A DNA stretch of 64,000 nucleotides, taken from Pseudomonas sp. LBUM920 (lineage in GTDB: Bacteria; Pseudomonadota; Gammaproteobacteria; Pseudomonadales; Pseudomonadaceae). The stretch is from positions 620,001-684,000 of the forward strand of contig NZ_CP027762.1 in assembly GCF_003852315.1 (NCBI RefSeq), read 5' to 3'. Numbering within the stretch: the stretch's first letter is position 1; each line of letters starts with the position of its first letter. Position numbers and translations under genes: made by a program. The notes beneath the pieces were generated by a model. The model saw only the letters and a list, made by a program, of their open reading frames with translations, made no database searches and was not told the origin of the DNA. Below are positions 9,321 to 18,231 of the stretch, piece by piece.

Positions 9321-9394
9321 CGCCTTCGCGAGCAAGCCCGCTCCCACACTTGGAATGCATTCCAAGTGTGGGAGCGGGCTTGCTCGCGAAGGCG
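9321..9394. repeat. Perfect 74-bp palindrome (REP type)
   Basis: The two 37-base arms (9321-9357 and 9358-9394) are exact reverse complements with no spacer; the centre is TTGGAATGCATTCCAA. Each arm carries a REP of the CTTCGCGAGCAAGCCCGCTC type. It lies between the LysR gene end and the pncB start. Confidence 0.95.
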
Positions 9395-9413
9395 GTATTG
9401 CAGGCGACGCACC

Positions 9414-10310
9414 TCAAACAGGCTTTACCTGTTCCATCATCCACTTCACAAAATCGCGCACCTTGGGCACCTCCGCCGAATGCTCCGGATACGCCAGGTA
9501 ATACGCATCCTGGCTGGGCAATGCGTGCTGCCAGGGAATCACCAGCTTGCCCTCGGCCAATTCTTCTTCCACCAGAAAGCGCGGCAGCAAGGCCACGCCG
9601 CAGCCCACTTGCGCCGCGCGAATGCACATATAGAAGGTGTCGAAACGCGGCCCGTGGTAGCTGTGCTCGGTGTGGAAACCCTGGCTGGCGAACCAGTCAT
9701 GCCAGCCTTGGGGCCGCGAGGCGTTCTGCAGCAGTACCAGGTCGCTGAGTTGCGTGGGGTCGGTGAACGGCTGCGCAGGGAGGCTTTCCGGCGCACACAC
9801 CGCCACCAATGCTTCGCTGAACAGTTTCAGGCTCTCGGTGCCGGGCCGTGAGCCCTGGCCGAAGTAAAAAGCCATGTCGGCCTTGCCTTGCAGCAGTTCG
9901 TCCGGCTCCTGCTCGTTGCACAGGTCCAAATGGATGTGCGGATGGCGTAAACGCCAGCCTTTGAGGCGCGGCACCAGCCAGCGCGCGCCGAAGGTGTAGG
10001 GCGTGGACACCCGCAGCACTTCGGTCTCTCCGCCGTAGGAGCGCAGGTAATGGGTGGACATCTCCACCTGCGTGAGGATTTTTCGCACTTCCACCAAGTA
10101 CAAATCACCCGCCGGGGTCATCTGCAAGCGGCGGCGCACCCGGCGAAACAGCAGGTGTTGCAGCAATTCTTCCAACTGCGCGACCTGTTTGCTCACTGCG
10201 CTTTGCGTGAGGTTCAGTTCCTCGGCGGCGCGGGTGAAGCTCAGGTGGCGGGTGGCGGCTTCGAAACACTGCAGGGCGGTGATCGAGGGCAAATGTCTTT
10301 TGTTCAGCAC
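9414..10310 (-). CDS. LysR-family transcriptional regulator (GcvA-like), next to amaBA
   Basis: 298 residues starting at a GTG (VLNKRHLPSITALQCFEAA) with GAGG seven bases upstream. The N-terminal winged HTH is clear (LSFTRAAEELNLTQSAVSKQV), and the C-terminal part is a substrate-binding-like effector domain with the GcvA-type start LRVSTPYTFGARWLVPRL. It is divergent from amaB across 153 bases, so it probably controls the amaB-amaA lysine/pipecolate genes; the effector is not known from sequence. A much longer antisense frame continues upstream through amaB but has no coding meaning. Confidence 0.85.
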   Translation of the reverse strand: MLNKRHLPSITALQCFEAATRHLSFTRAAEELNLTQSAVSKQVAQLEELLQHLLFRRVRRRLQMTPAGDLYLVEVRKILTQVEMSTHYLRSYGGETEVLRVSTPYTFGARWLVPRLKGWRLRHPHIHLDLCNEQEPDELLQGKADMAFYFGQGSRPGTESLKLFSEALVAVCAPESLPAQPFTDPTQLSDLVLLQNASRPQGWHDWFASQGFHTEHSYHGPRFDTFYMCIRAAQVGCGVALLPRFLVEEELAEGKLVIPWQHALPSQDAYYLAYPEHSAEVPKVRDFVKWMMEQVKPV

Positions 10311-10463
10311 GGCGCGCCTCTTTTTATTCTTTGCATGAATAAACGGAATGATATCTCGCCTAATCGTCGTTTGTTGGCAAGTCTTGGGCCAGCTACAAAT
10401 AAGGCCTGGATCGCCGTGTCTGTGGCGGCGCGAATTTTCTGTTTGGAATTGAAGGAGTGACCC

Positions 10464-11954
10464 ATGGTTGCCGCATTGCTTGATCGTCTCGGGGTGAACC
10501 CGGCGCTGTACCAGTCGGGAAAACAACCCGTGCATTCGCCGATCGACGGCAGCCGTATCGGCAGTGTGCACTGGGAAGGCGCCGCCGAGGTGGAGCAACA
10601 GGTCAGTCGCGCCGAGCATGCATTCGAGGCTTGGCGCAAGGTGCCGGCACCGCGCCGTGGCGAGCTGGTGCGCCAGTTCGGCGACGTATTGCGTGAATAC
10701 AAGGCAGACCTGGGCGAGCTGGTGTCCTGGGAAGCCGGCAAGATCACCCAGGAAGGCCTGGGTGAAGTGCAGGAAATGATCGACATCTGCGACTTCGCCG
10801 TCGGCCTGTCGCGCCAGTTGTACGGCTTGACCATCGCCTCTGAGCGCCCGGGCCACCATATGCGTGAAACCTGGCACCCGCTGGGCGTGGTCGGCGTGAT
10901 CAGCGCCTTTAACTTCCCGGTGGCCGTATGGGCGTGGAACACCACGCTGGCGCTGGTGTGCGGCAACGCCGTGATCTGGAAACCGTCGGAAAAGACCCCG
11001 CTCACCGCGCTGGCTTGCCAGGCGCTGTTCGAGCGTGTGCTGAAAACATTCACCGATGCGCCCGAGTACCTGAGCCAAGTGATCATCGGTGGCCGCGACG
11101 CCGGCGCCGCGCTGGTGGATGACCCGCGCGTGGCACTGATCAGCGCCACCGGCAGCACCCGCATGGGCCGCGAAGTGGCGCCCAAAGTCGCCGCCCGCTT
11201 CGCCCGCAGCATTCTCGAGCTGGGCGGCAACAACGCAATGATCCTCGGCCCAAGCGCCGACCTGGACATGGCCGTACGCGCCATCCTGTTCAGCGCCGTC
11301 GGCACCGCCGGCCAGCGTTGCACCAGCCTGCGCCGCCTGATCGCGCATGAGTCGGTCAAAGAAAAAATCGTCACCCGCCTCAAGGCGGCGTATTCCAAGG
11401 TGCGCATCGGCCACCCGCTGGAAGGCAACCTGATCGGTCCGCTGATCGACAAACACGGCTTCGAAAACATGCAGGACGCCCTGGAGCAGGCCTTGAGCGA
11501 AGGCGGCAAGGTGTTCGGCGGCAAGCGTCAGCTGGAAGATAAATTCCCGAATGCCTACTACGTGTCGCCGGCGATTGTGGAAATGCCCGAGCAAAGCGAC
11601 GTGGTGTGCACCGAAACCTTCGCGCCCATTCTGTATGTGATCGGCTACAGCGACTTTGCCGAAGCCCTGCGTTTGAATAACGCCGTGCCGCAAGGCCTGT
11701 CGTCGTGCATCTTCACTACCGATGTGCGTGAAGCCGAGCAGTTCATGTCGGCGGTAGGCAGTGACTGCGGCATCGCCAACGTCAACATCGGCCCGAGCGG
11801 TGCGGAAATCGGTGGCGCGTTTGGCGGAGAGAAAGAGACTGGCGGCGGGCGGGAGTCGGGTTCGGATGCATGGCGCGGCTACATGCGTCGCCAGACCAAT
11901 ACCGTTAACTACTCGCTGGAATTGCCGCTGGCGCAGGGTATTACCTTCGACTGA
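10464..11954 (+). CDS. amaB: L-piperidine-6-carboxylate / 2-aminoadipate-6-semialdehyde dehydrogenase (ALDH7 type)
   Basis: 496 residues with the full aldehyde dehydrogenase layout: GVVGVISAFNFPVAVWAWN near residue 145, catalytic Glu in LELGGNNAM and catalytic Cys in GTAGQRCTSLRRL. It matches the ALDH7/antiquitin-like group, which oxidises aminoadipate semialdehyde with NAD+ in lysine and pipecolate breakdown. In P. putida amaB lies beside amaA, as here, with a LysR gene divergent. A GAAGGAG site lies ahead of the ATG. A REPIN separates it from amaA. Confidence 0.88.
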   Translation: MVAALLDRLGVNPALYQSGKQPVHSPIDGSRIGSVHWEGAAEVEQQVSRAEHAFEAWRKVPAPRRGELVRQFGDVLREYKADLGELVSWEAGKITQEGLGEVQEMIDICDFAVGLSRQLYGLTIASERPGHHMRETWHPLGVVGVISAFNFPVAVWAWNTTLALVCGNAVIWKPSEKTPLTALACQALFERVLKTFTDAPEYLSQVIIGGRDAGAALVDDPRVALISATGSTRMGREVAPKVAARFARSILELGGNNAMILGPSADLDMAVRAILFSAVGTAGQRCTSLRRLIAHESVKEKIVTRLKAAYSKVRIGHPLEGNLIGPLIDKHGFENMQDALEQALSEGGKVFGGKRQLEDKFPNAYYVSPAIVEMPEQSDVVCTETFAPILYVIGYSDFAEALRLNNAVPQGLSSCIFTTDVREAEQFMSAVGSDCGIANVNIGPSGAEIGGAFGGEKETGGGRESGSDAWRGYMRRQTNTVNYSLELPLAQGITFD

Positions 11955-11979
11955 ATCCCTGTCGAAACGCGGTTGAAAA

Positions 11980-12068
11980 TGTGGGCGCGGGCTTGCTCGC
12001 GAATGCGGTGGATCAGCTGTATATCTGTTGACTGACACACCGCTTTCGCGAGCAAGCCCGCTCCCACA
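11980..12068. repeat. REPIN between amaB and amaA
   Basis: Inverted arms TGTGGGCGCGGGCTTGCTCG and TTCGCGAGCAAGCCCGCTCC are separated by 40 bases and placed inside the likely operon. Confidence 0.85.
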
Positions 12069-12125
12069 TTTGACTTCATTTGCAGTTCGGAAAAGTGGTT
12101 TGTTGGGTCTCATCGGAGTCTGGCA

Positions 12126-13409
12126 ATGGCATTACGCGAAGCATGTTTGTGGGAGCACCTGACCCCTGGCCGCCCGGACCGGGCCGCGCTCAAGGGCGAG
12201 GTCAAGGTGGATGTATGCGTGATCGGCGCCGGAATCACCGGGTTGTCGGCCGCCGTTCATTTGCTGGAGCAAGGTAAAAGCGTCGCCGTGCTGGAGGCCC
12301 ATCGCACCGGCCACGGCGGTTCGGGGCGTAACGTCGGGCTGGTCAACGCCGGCATGTGGATTCCGCCGGACGAGATCGAAGCCGGTTTTGGCGAGGCGGT
12401 GGGCAGCCAGCTCAACCGCATGTTGGGCGCAGCGCCATCGTTGGTGTTCAGCTTGATCGACAAGTACGGCATCGACTGCCAACTGCGCCGCGAGGGCACG
12501 TTGCACATGGCGCACAATGCCCGTGGCGAGGCGGATTTACGCAGTCGTGAAGCACAATGGAAGCGCCGTGGCGCGCCGGTTGAGTTGCTGACCGGGCAAG
12601 CCTGCGAACACGCCACCGGCACCAAAAAGATCGCCGCCGCGCTGCTGGATCGGCGCGCGGGCACCTTGAACCCGATGGCCTACACCAGTGGTTTGGCGAA
12701 TGCGGCGGTTGGCCTGGGTGGGCAGCTTTTCGACCATTCCCCGGTCACCCAACTGGAGCGCCAGGGCGCAAACTGGTCGGTGCAAACCGCGCAGGGCTCG
12801 GTGCAGGCTGCACAAGTGGTGATTGCTTCCAATGCCTACACCGAAGGCGAATGGACCGAGCTGCGGCGCAACTTTTTCCCAGGTTATTACTACCAGGTCG
12901 CCTCGGCGCCGCTGACGGACGAGGCTGCCAAACAGATCCTGCCTGGCGGGCAGGGTTCGTGGGACACGCGCCAGGTGTTGAGCAGCATCCGCCGCGATGC
13001 AGACGGCCGCCTGTTGCTCGGCAGCCTGGGCAACGGTCATCAGAAACCTGCGTGGTTCCTCAAGGCGTGGGCCGATCGGGTGCAGCAGCATTACTTCCCG
13101 TACCTCAAATCGGTGCAATGGGAATACACCTGGACCGGCTGCATCGCCTTCACCCCGGACCACCTGATGCGTCTGTTCGAACCCGCGTCGGGCCTGGTGG
13201 CGGTGACCGGCTATAACGGGCGGGGCGTGACCACCGGCAGCGTGGTGGGCAAGGCATTTGCCGACTATTTGTGTCACCAGAATCCCCAAGCCCTGCCAAT
13301 TCCCTTTGCACCGATGCAACCGCTGGCCGGCGTGGGTCTGCGCAGCTGCCTGTATGAAGCCGGATTTTCGCTGTACCACGCGGGCCAATGCCTGCGGATC
13401 GTGATCTGA
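12126..13409 (+). CDS. amaA: FAD-dependent L-pipecolate oxidase-type oxidoreductase
   Basis: 427 residues of the DAO/PuuB-like FAD oxidase family. The Rossmann motif is VCVIGAGITGLSAAVHLLEQ near residues 30-50, with SGRNVGLVNAG after it and GYNGRGVTTGSVVGK near the C-terminus. In P. putida AmaA oxidises L-pipecolate to piperidine-6-carboxylate, the substrate of AmaB, which is encoded just upstream; that pairing supports the name. Distinguishing it from other amine oxidases of the family by sequence alone is not certain. Confidence 0.8.
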   Translation: MALREACLWEHLTPGRPDRAALKGEVKVDVCVIGAGITGLSAAVHLLEQGKSVAVLEAHRTGHGGSGRNVGLVNAGMWIPPDEIEAGFGEAVGSQLNRMLGAAPSLVFSLIDKYGIDCQLRREGTLHMAHNARGEADLRSREAQWKRRGAPVELLTGQACEHATGTKKIAAALLDRRAGTLNPMAYTSGLANAAVGLGGQLFDHSPVTQLERQGANWSVQTAQGSVQAAQVVIASNAYTEGEWTELRRNFFPGYYYQVASAPLTDEAAKQILPGGQGSWDTRQVLSSIRRDADGRLLLGSLGNGHQKPAWFLKAWADRVQQHYFPYLKSVQWEYTWTGCIAFTPDHLMRLFEPASGLVAVTGYNGRGVTTGSVVGKAFADYLCHQNPQALPIPFAPMQPLAGVGLRSCLYEAGFSLYHAGQCLRIVI

Positions 13410-13486
13410 TCAGCGAAATACCTGTCAGATGCCTGCATTTTCTTAGCAGGCTACTAATCTGTATTGGTGCAAGTCGTAGCAATCAC

Positions 13487-13501
13487 GCACTGTAAATGTG
13501 C
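13487..13501 (+). promoter_or_regulatory. GCAC-N7-GTGC dyad, NtrC-like
   Basis: GCAC TGTAAAT GTGC has the spacing of NtrC boxes and lies about 200 bases upstream of a sigma-54 promoter. The outer bases match; the inner C/G of the strict consensus do not. Confidence 0.35.
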
Positions 13502-13552
13502 AGTTCCGTTACGCACATTGTTACAGGCGTAGGAACTGTCGTTTATCCGTCT

Positions 13553-13627
13553 GGTTGCAGGTGCGACCTGCCAGGGTTGTACTTTTTCGTGCCATAGGTT
13601 GCACCTCTCGATGCTAGACGGTTGCAC
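13553..13627 (+). promoter_or_regulatory. Four phased GGTTGYA direct repeats (candidate enhancer)
   Basis: GGTTGCAG, GGTTGTAC, GGTTGCAC and GGTTGCAC start at 13553, 13575, 13597 and 13620, that is 22, 22 and 23 bases apart, two helical turns each. They sit 70-150 bases upstream of the -24 element, the usual place for sigma-54 activator sites. Confidence 0.6.
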
Positions 13628-13698
13628 GTCCTGGCAAAAGGAGTCGAAACGCCTGTAATAACAATGACACCGTGTCTTTTTGAAGAATAAAAACGTAA

Positions 13699-13714
13699 TG
13701 GCACGCGGCTTGCT
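13699..13714 (+). promoter_or_regulatory. Sigma-54 promoter for the bra operon
   Basis: TGGCACG-CGGC-TTGCT matches the -24/-12 consensus TGGCACG-N4-TTGCW at every specified base. It lies 82 bases before the braC start. Confidence 0.85.
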
Positions 13715-13795
13715 CTGGGCTTTCCCTGAAAGTTTCAGTTGAAGGTTCGCAGTGAAATCGTAGTGCCAATAAACAAAAACCTCGGAGCACCACTC

Positions 13796-14932
13796 ATGTC
13801 CCAGACGTTTTACAAGAAAGGTTTTCTGGCCCTCGCCGTTGCAGCGGCGCTGGGTGTTTCTGCGTTTGTTCAAGCTGATGTGAAGATTGGCGTAGCGGGG
13901 CCGATGACGGGCGCCAACGCAGCTTTCGGTGAGCAGTACATGAAGGGTGCCCAAGCGGCAGCCGATGTGATCAACAAGGCCGGCGGGATCAACGGCGAGC
14001 AACTCAAGCTGGTGGCCGGCGATGACGCCTGTGAGCCGAAGCAGGCCGTGGCCGTAGCCAACCGCCTGGCGGACCAGGACAAAGTGATCGGCGTGGTCGG
14101 GCACTTCTGCTCCTCCAACACCATCCCGGCCTCCGAGGTGTACGACGAAGCCGGCATCATCATGATCACCCCGGGCTCCACCAACCCACAGGTGACCGAA
14201 CGTGGCCTGGGCGCGGTGTTCCGTATGTGCGGGCGTGATGACCAGCAAGGCATCGTCGCCGGCGACTACATCGTCGACGTGCTCAAGGGCAAGAAAGTCG
14301 CGGTCATCAACGACAAAGACACCTACGGCAAAGGCCTGGCCGACGCCACCGCTCAGCAGTTGACCAAGCGTGGCGTCAAGCCGGTGCTGGAAGAAGGCCT
14401 GACCCGTGGCGAGAAAGACTTCAGCGCCCTGGTCACCAAAATCCGCTCCACCGGTGCTGATGTGGTGTACTTCGGCGGCCTGCACCCTGAAGCCGGTCCA
14501 CTGGTGCGCCAGATCCGTGAAGCGGGCCTCAAGGACGTCAAGTTCATGTCCGATGACGGCGTCGTCACCGACGAACTGGTCGCCACCGCAGGCGGCGCGC
14601 AATACGTAGACGGCGTTTACATGACCTTCGGCGCCGACCCGCGCCTGCTGCCAGACAGCAAGACCGTCGTGGAAGAGTTCCGCAAAAACGGCACCGAGCC
14701 TGAAGGCTACACCCTGTACGCCTATGCCTCGATCCAGGCCCTGGCCGCCGGCTTCAACGGCGCCAAGTCCAATAAAGGCGAAGACGCCGCCAAATGGCTG
14801 AAATCGCACCCGGTCAAAACCGTGATGGGCGAGAAAAACTGGGACGCCAAGGGCGACCTGAAGATCTCCGACTACGTGGTTTACCAGTGGGATAAAGACG
14901 GCAAATACCACCAGCTGGAAAAGCAGAAGTAA
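13796..14932 (+). CDS. braC: Branched-chain amino-acid ABC transporter, periplasmic binding protein
   Basis: 378-residue precursor; signal peptide of about 26 residues ending SAFVQA before DVKIGVAGPMTG. The mature part is a two-lobe LIV-binding (peripla_BP_6) protein with CEPKQAVAVANRLADQ and the lobe-one disulfide region VVGHFCSSNTIPAS. It delivers Leu/Ile/Val-type amino acids to BraDE. The ATG at 13796 has CGGAG eight bases upstream; an earlier in-frame ATG lacks a signal. It is first in braCDEFG, behind a sigma-54 promoter, with a REPIN before braD. The precise ligand is inferred from family and operon. Confidence 0.9.
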   Translation: MSQTFYKKGFLALAVAAALGVSAFVQADVKIGVAGPMTGANAAFGEQYMKGAQAAADVINKAGGINGEQLKLVAGDDACEPKQAVAVANRLADQDKVIGVVGHFCSSNTIPASEVYDEAGIIMITPGSTNPQVTERGLGAVFRMCGRDDQQGIVAGDYIVDVLKGKKVAVINDKDTYGKGLADATAQQLTKRGVKPVLEEGLTRGEKDFSALVTKIRSTGADVVYFGGLHPEAGPLVRQIREAGLKDVKFMSDDGVVTDELVATAGGAQYVDGVYMTFGADPRLLPDSKTVVEEFRKNGTEPEGYTLYAYASIQALAAGFNGAKSNKGEDAAKWLKSHPVKTVMGEKNWDAKGDLKISDYVVYQWDKDGKYHQLEKQK

Positions 14933-14966
14933 GAACAAGCACGATCGTTTAAGCGCCTCGATCCCC

Positions 14967-15057
14967 TGTGGGAGCTGGCTTGCCTGCGATAGCGGTTTCA
15001 CCTTCAACACAGGTGTTGGTTGTCAGTCCGTCATCGCGGGCAAGCCCGGCTCCCACA
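14967..15057. repeat. REPIN between braC and braD
   Basis: Inverted arms TGTGGGAGCTGGCTTGCCTG and CGGGCAAGCCCGGCTCCCAC lie between the binding-protein gene and the first permease gene. Confidence 0.85.
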
Positions 15058-15164
15058 GGGAGCGCGGTTGCTCGCACCATCGTGTCAGGCGACAAGTCTG
15101 TCTTTTCCTCCAGAAGCGCCGCACACCCACCGGTGTGCAGGTGCTCACCGCGTGAGATTGCGTT

Positions 15165-16079
15165 ATGGATGGTATTTTCCTGCAGCAACTGGTCAACGGC
15201 CTGACCCTCGGGTCGGTCTATGGCCTGATCGCCATCGGCTACACAATGGTCTACGGCATCATTGGCATGATCAACTTCGCCCATGGCGAGGTTTATATGA
15301 TTTCCGCTTACCTCGCGGCGATCAGTCTGGCACTGCTGGCTTACTTCGGCATCGAATCCTTCCCGCTGCTCATTCTCGGCACCCTGATATTCACCGTGGT
15401 CGTCACCGGCGTTTACGGTTGGGTCATCGAGCGTGTCGCCTACAAACCGCTGCGCAACTCCACCCGACTGGCACCGCTGATCAGCGCCATCGGTATCTCC
15501 CTGATCCTGCAAAACTATGCGCAGATCGCTCAGGGCGCGAAACAACAAGGCATTCCTACCCTGCTGGCCGGCGCCTGGCGCGTCGATATCGGCAGTGGGT
15601 TCGTGCAGTTGACCTACACCAAGGTGTTCATCCTGGTGGCCGCGTTTTTGGGCATGGGGCTGCTGACCTACATCATCAAGTACACCAAGCTGGGCCGCAT
15701 GTGCCGCGCGACCCAGCAAGACCGCAAGATGGCGTCGATCCTCGGCATCAACACCGACCGGGTGATCTCCTACGTGTTCGTGATTGGTGCAGCGATGGCG
15801 GCCCTGGCTGGCGTGCTGATTACCCTCAACTACGGCACGTTCGACTTCTACGCCGGCTTCATCATCGGCATCAAGGCGTTTACCGCAGCGGTACTCGGCG
15901 GCATCGGTTCCCTGCCTGGGGCCATGCTCGGCGGGATCATCCTGGGTATCTCCGAGTCGCTGTTCTCGGGGTTGATCAACTCTGACTACAAAGACGTGTT
16001 CAGTTTCTCCCTGCTGGTGGTGATTCTGATTTTCCGTCCTCAGGGCCTGCTTGGTCGTCCGCTCGTGGCGAAGGTGTAA
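15165..16079 (+). CDS. braD: Branched-chain amino-acid ABC permease (LivH type)
   Basis: 304 residues with about eight membrane segments. It starts MDGIFLQQLVNGLTLGSVYG and has the LivH signature MVYGIIGMINFAHGEVYM. It forms the inner-membrane channel with BraE. Two bases separate it from braE. Confidence 0.92.
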   Translation: MDGIFLQQLVNGLTLGSVYGLIAIGYTMVYGIIGMINFAHGEVYMISAYLAAISLALLAYFGIESFPLLILGTLIFTVVVTGVYGWVIERVAYKPLRNSTRLAPLISAIGISLILQNYAQIAQGAKQQGIPTLLAGAWRVDIGSGFVQLTYTKVFILVAAFLGMGLLTYIIKYTKLGRMCRATQQDRKMASILGINTDRVISYVFVIGAAMAALAGVLITLNYGTFDFYAGFIIGIKAFTAAVLGGIGSLPGAMLGGIILGISESLFSGLINSDYKDVFSFSLLVVILIFRPQGLLGRPLVAKV

Positions 16080-16081
16080 AC

Positions 16082-17359
16082 ATGTCTGCTGCCAAATCTA
16101 TCGATATCAAGAAAAGTGTGGTCGATACGGTCCTCGCCGGGCTGATTTCGTTGATCGTTTTCGGTCCGATTGTCGGCGTGGTGCTCGACGGCTACAGCTT
16201 CAACCTGGAACCGGCGCGCGTGGCGATCCTGGTCGCCATTGTGATGGCTGGCCGTTTTGCCCTCAGCCTGTTCCTGCAAACCCCCAAGGGCCTGAAGATT
16301 CTGCAGGGTTTCGAGAGCAGTGGCTCCGGCGTGCACGTGTTGCCGCCCGACTACAAATCACGCCTGCGCTGGATCATCCCGGCGCTGATCGTGATCGCCA
16401 TCGTGTTCCCGATCTTCGCCAACAAGTACCTGCTGACCGTGGTCATTCTCGGGCTGATCTACGTGTTGCTCGGCCTGGGCCTGAACATCGTGGTGGGCCT
16501 GGCCGGTCTGCTCGACCTGGGTTACGTGGCGTTCTACGCCATTGGTGCCTACGGCCTGGCGCTGGGTTATCAATACCTGGGCCTGGGCTTTTGGAGCGTG
16601 CTGCCACTGGCGGCCATTGCCGCCGCGTTAGCGGGCTGCATACTCGGCTTCCCGGTACTGCGAATGCACGGTGACTATCTGGCCATCGTGACCTTGGGCT
16701 TCGGTGAAATCATCCGCCTGGTGCTGAACAACTGGCTGTCGTTTACCGGCGGCCCGAACGGCATGCCGGTGCCTTCGCCGACCTTCCTGGGCCTTGAGTT
16801 CGGGCGCAAGGCGAAGGACGGTGGAATACCGTTCCATGAGTTCTTCGGCATCGATTACAACCCCAATATCAAGTTCATGTTCATCTACATCGTGCTGTTC
16901 CTGGTGGTGCTGGCTGTGCTGTATATCAAGCATCGCCTGACCCGCATGCCGGTCGGCCGCGCCTGGGAAGCCTTGCGCGAAGATGAAATCGCCTGCCGTT
17001 CCATGGGCCTGAACCACGTGTTGGTCAAGCTCTCGGCGTTCACCATCGGCGCATCGACTGCTGGTTTGGCCGGGGTGTTTTTTGCCAGCTATCAAGGCTT
17101 CGTCAACCCGTCGTCGTTCACCTTCTTCGAATCGGCTCTGATCCTGGCCATCGTGGTGTTGGGCGGCATGGGCTCGACGGTCGGCGTGGTGATTGCGGCG
17201 TTTGTATTGACCGTCGCGCCGGAGTTGCTGCGCAGCTTCTCGGAGTACCGCGTGCTGCTGTTTGGCGTGTTGATGGTGGTGATGATGATCTGGCGGCCAC
17301 GCGGCCTGATTCGCATCAGCCGTACCGGTGTGACCCCACGTAAAGGAGTGGCGCCATGA
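16082..17359 (+). CDS. braE: Branched-chain amino-acid ABC permease (LivM type)
   Basis: 425 residues, multi-spanning. An N-terminal extension of about 120 residues, typical of gammaproteobacterial LivM, precedes the core (GLGLNIVVGLAGLLDLGYVA). The coupling region LREDEIACRSMGLN faces the ATPases. The stop overlaps the braF ATG by four bases. It pairs with BraD in the membrane. Confidence 0.92.
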   Translation: MSAAKSIDIKKSVVDTVLAGLISLIVFGPIVGVVLDGYSFNLEPARVAILVAIVMAGRFALSLFLQTPKGLKILQGFESSGSGVHVLPPDYKSRLRWIIPALIVIAIVFPIFANKYLLTVVILGLIYVLLGLGLNIVVGLAGLLDLGYVAFYAIGAYGLALGYQYLGLGFWSVLPLAAIAAALAGCILGFPVLRMHGDYLAIVTLGFGEIIRLVLNNWLSFTGGPNGMPVPSPTFLGLEFGRKAKDGGIPFHEFFGIDYNPNIKFMFIYIVLFLVVLAVLYIKHRLTRMPVGRAWEALREDEIACRSMGLNHVLVKLSAFTIGASTAGLAGVFFASYQGFVNPSSFTFFESALILAIVVLGGMGSTVGVVIAAFVLTVAPELLRSFSEYRVLLFGVLMVVMMIWRPRGLIRISRTGVTPRKGVAP

Positions 17360-18231
17360 GCAAGGAAGTCGTCCTGTCCGTGGAACATTTGATGATGCAC
17401 TTCGGTGGCATCAAGGCCTTGAGCGATGTAAGCCTCAAGGTCGAACGCAACTCGATCTTCGCCCTGATCGGCCCCAACGGCGCCGGCAAGACCACGGTGT
17501 TCAACTGCCTGACCGGTTTCTACAAGGCCAGTGGCGGCAAGATTCAACTCAACATCCGCGGCAAGCAGACCAACGTGATCCAGTTGTTGGGCGAGCGCTT
17601 CAAGGTCACCGACTTTGTGTCGCCGAAAAGCTTTTTCAGCCGCGTTTACTACAAGATGTTTGGCGGCACTCACCTGGTCAACCGTGCCGGGCTGGCGCGC
17701 ACCTTCCAGAACATTCGCCTGTTCAAGGAAATGTCGGTGCTGGAGAACCTGCTGGTGGCCCAGCACATGTGGGTCAACCGCAACATGCTCGCCGGTATCC
17801 TTAACACCAAGGGCTACCGCAAGGCCGAGAGCGATGCGCTCGACCACGCCTTCTACTGGCTGGAGGTGGTCGACCTGGTGGACTGCGCCAACCGCCTGGC
17901 CGGCGAGCTTTCCTACGGCCAGCAGCGCCGCCTGGAAATCGCCCGTGCCATGTGCACCCGGCCGCAGATTATCTGCCTGGACGAACCGGCAGCCGGCCTT
18001 AACCCACAGGAAACCGAAGCGCTCAGCGCGATGATTCGCCTGCTGCGCGACGAACACGACCTCACGGTGGTGCTGATCGAACACGACATGGGCATGGTGA
18101 TGAGTATTTCCGACCACATTGTGGTGCTCGACCACGGCAACGTGATCGCCGAGGGCGGCCCGGAAGCGATCCGCAACGACCCGAAAGTGATTGCCGCCTA
18201 CCTGGGCGCCGACGAAGAGGAGCTGGTATGA
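17356..18231 (+). CDS. braF: Branched-chain amino-acid ABC transporter ATPase (LivG type)
   Basis: 291 residues. Walker A is GPNGAGKTT, the signature is LSYGQQRRLEIARA, Walker B is IICLDEPAAGLN and the H-loop is IEHDM. Against classic LivG (about 255 residues) it carries an extra stretch of roughly 35 residues between Walker A and the Q-loop, around QLLGERFKVTDFVSPKSF. The insertion is in frame and the rest is intact, so it is probably functional. It overlaps braE and braG by four bases each. Confidence 0.92.
   Translation: MSKEVVLSVEHLMMHFGGIKALSDVSLKVERNSIFALIGPNGAGKTTVFNCLTGFYKASGGKIQLNIRGKQTNVIQLLGERFKVTDFVSPKSFFSRVYYKMFGGTHLVNRAGLARTFQNIRLFKEMSVLENLLVAQHMWVNRNMLAGILNTKGYRKAESDALDHAFYWLEVVDLVDCANRLAGELSYGQQRRLEIARAMCTRPQIICLDEPAAGLNPQETEALSAMIRLLRDEHDLTVVLIEHDMGMVMSISDHIVVLDHGNVIAEGGPEAIRNDPKVIAAYLGADEEELV

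Noticed and set aside
10311..12113. The LysR reading frame at 9414 stays open antisense through amaB, giving an apparent 899-codon gene
   Set aside because: Only codons from the GTG at 10310 match LysR. The rest mirrors amaB codons, has no family match and would cover the intergenic control region.
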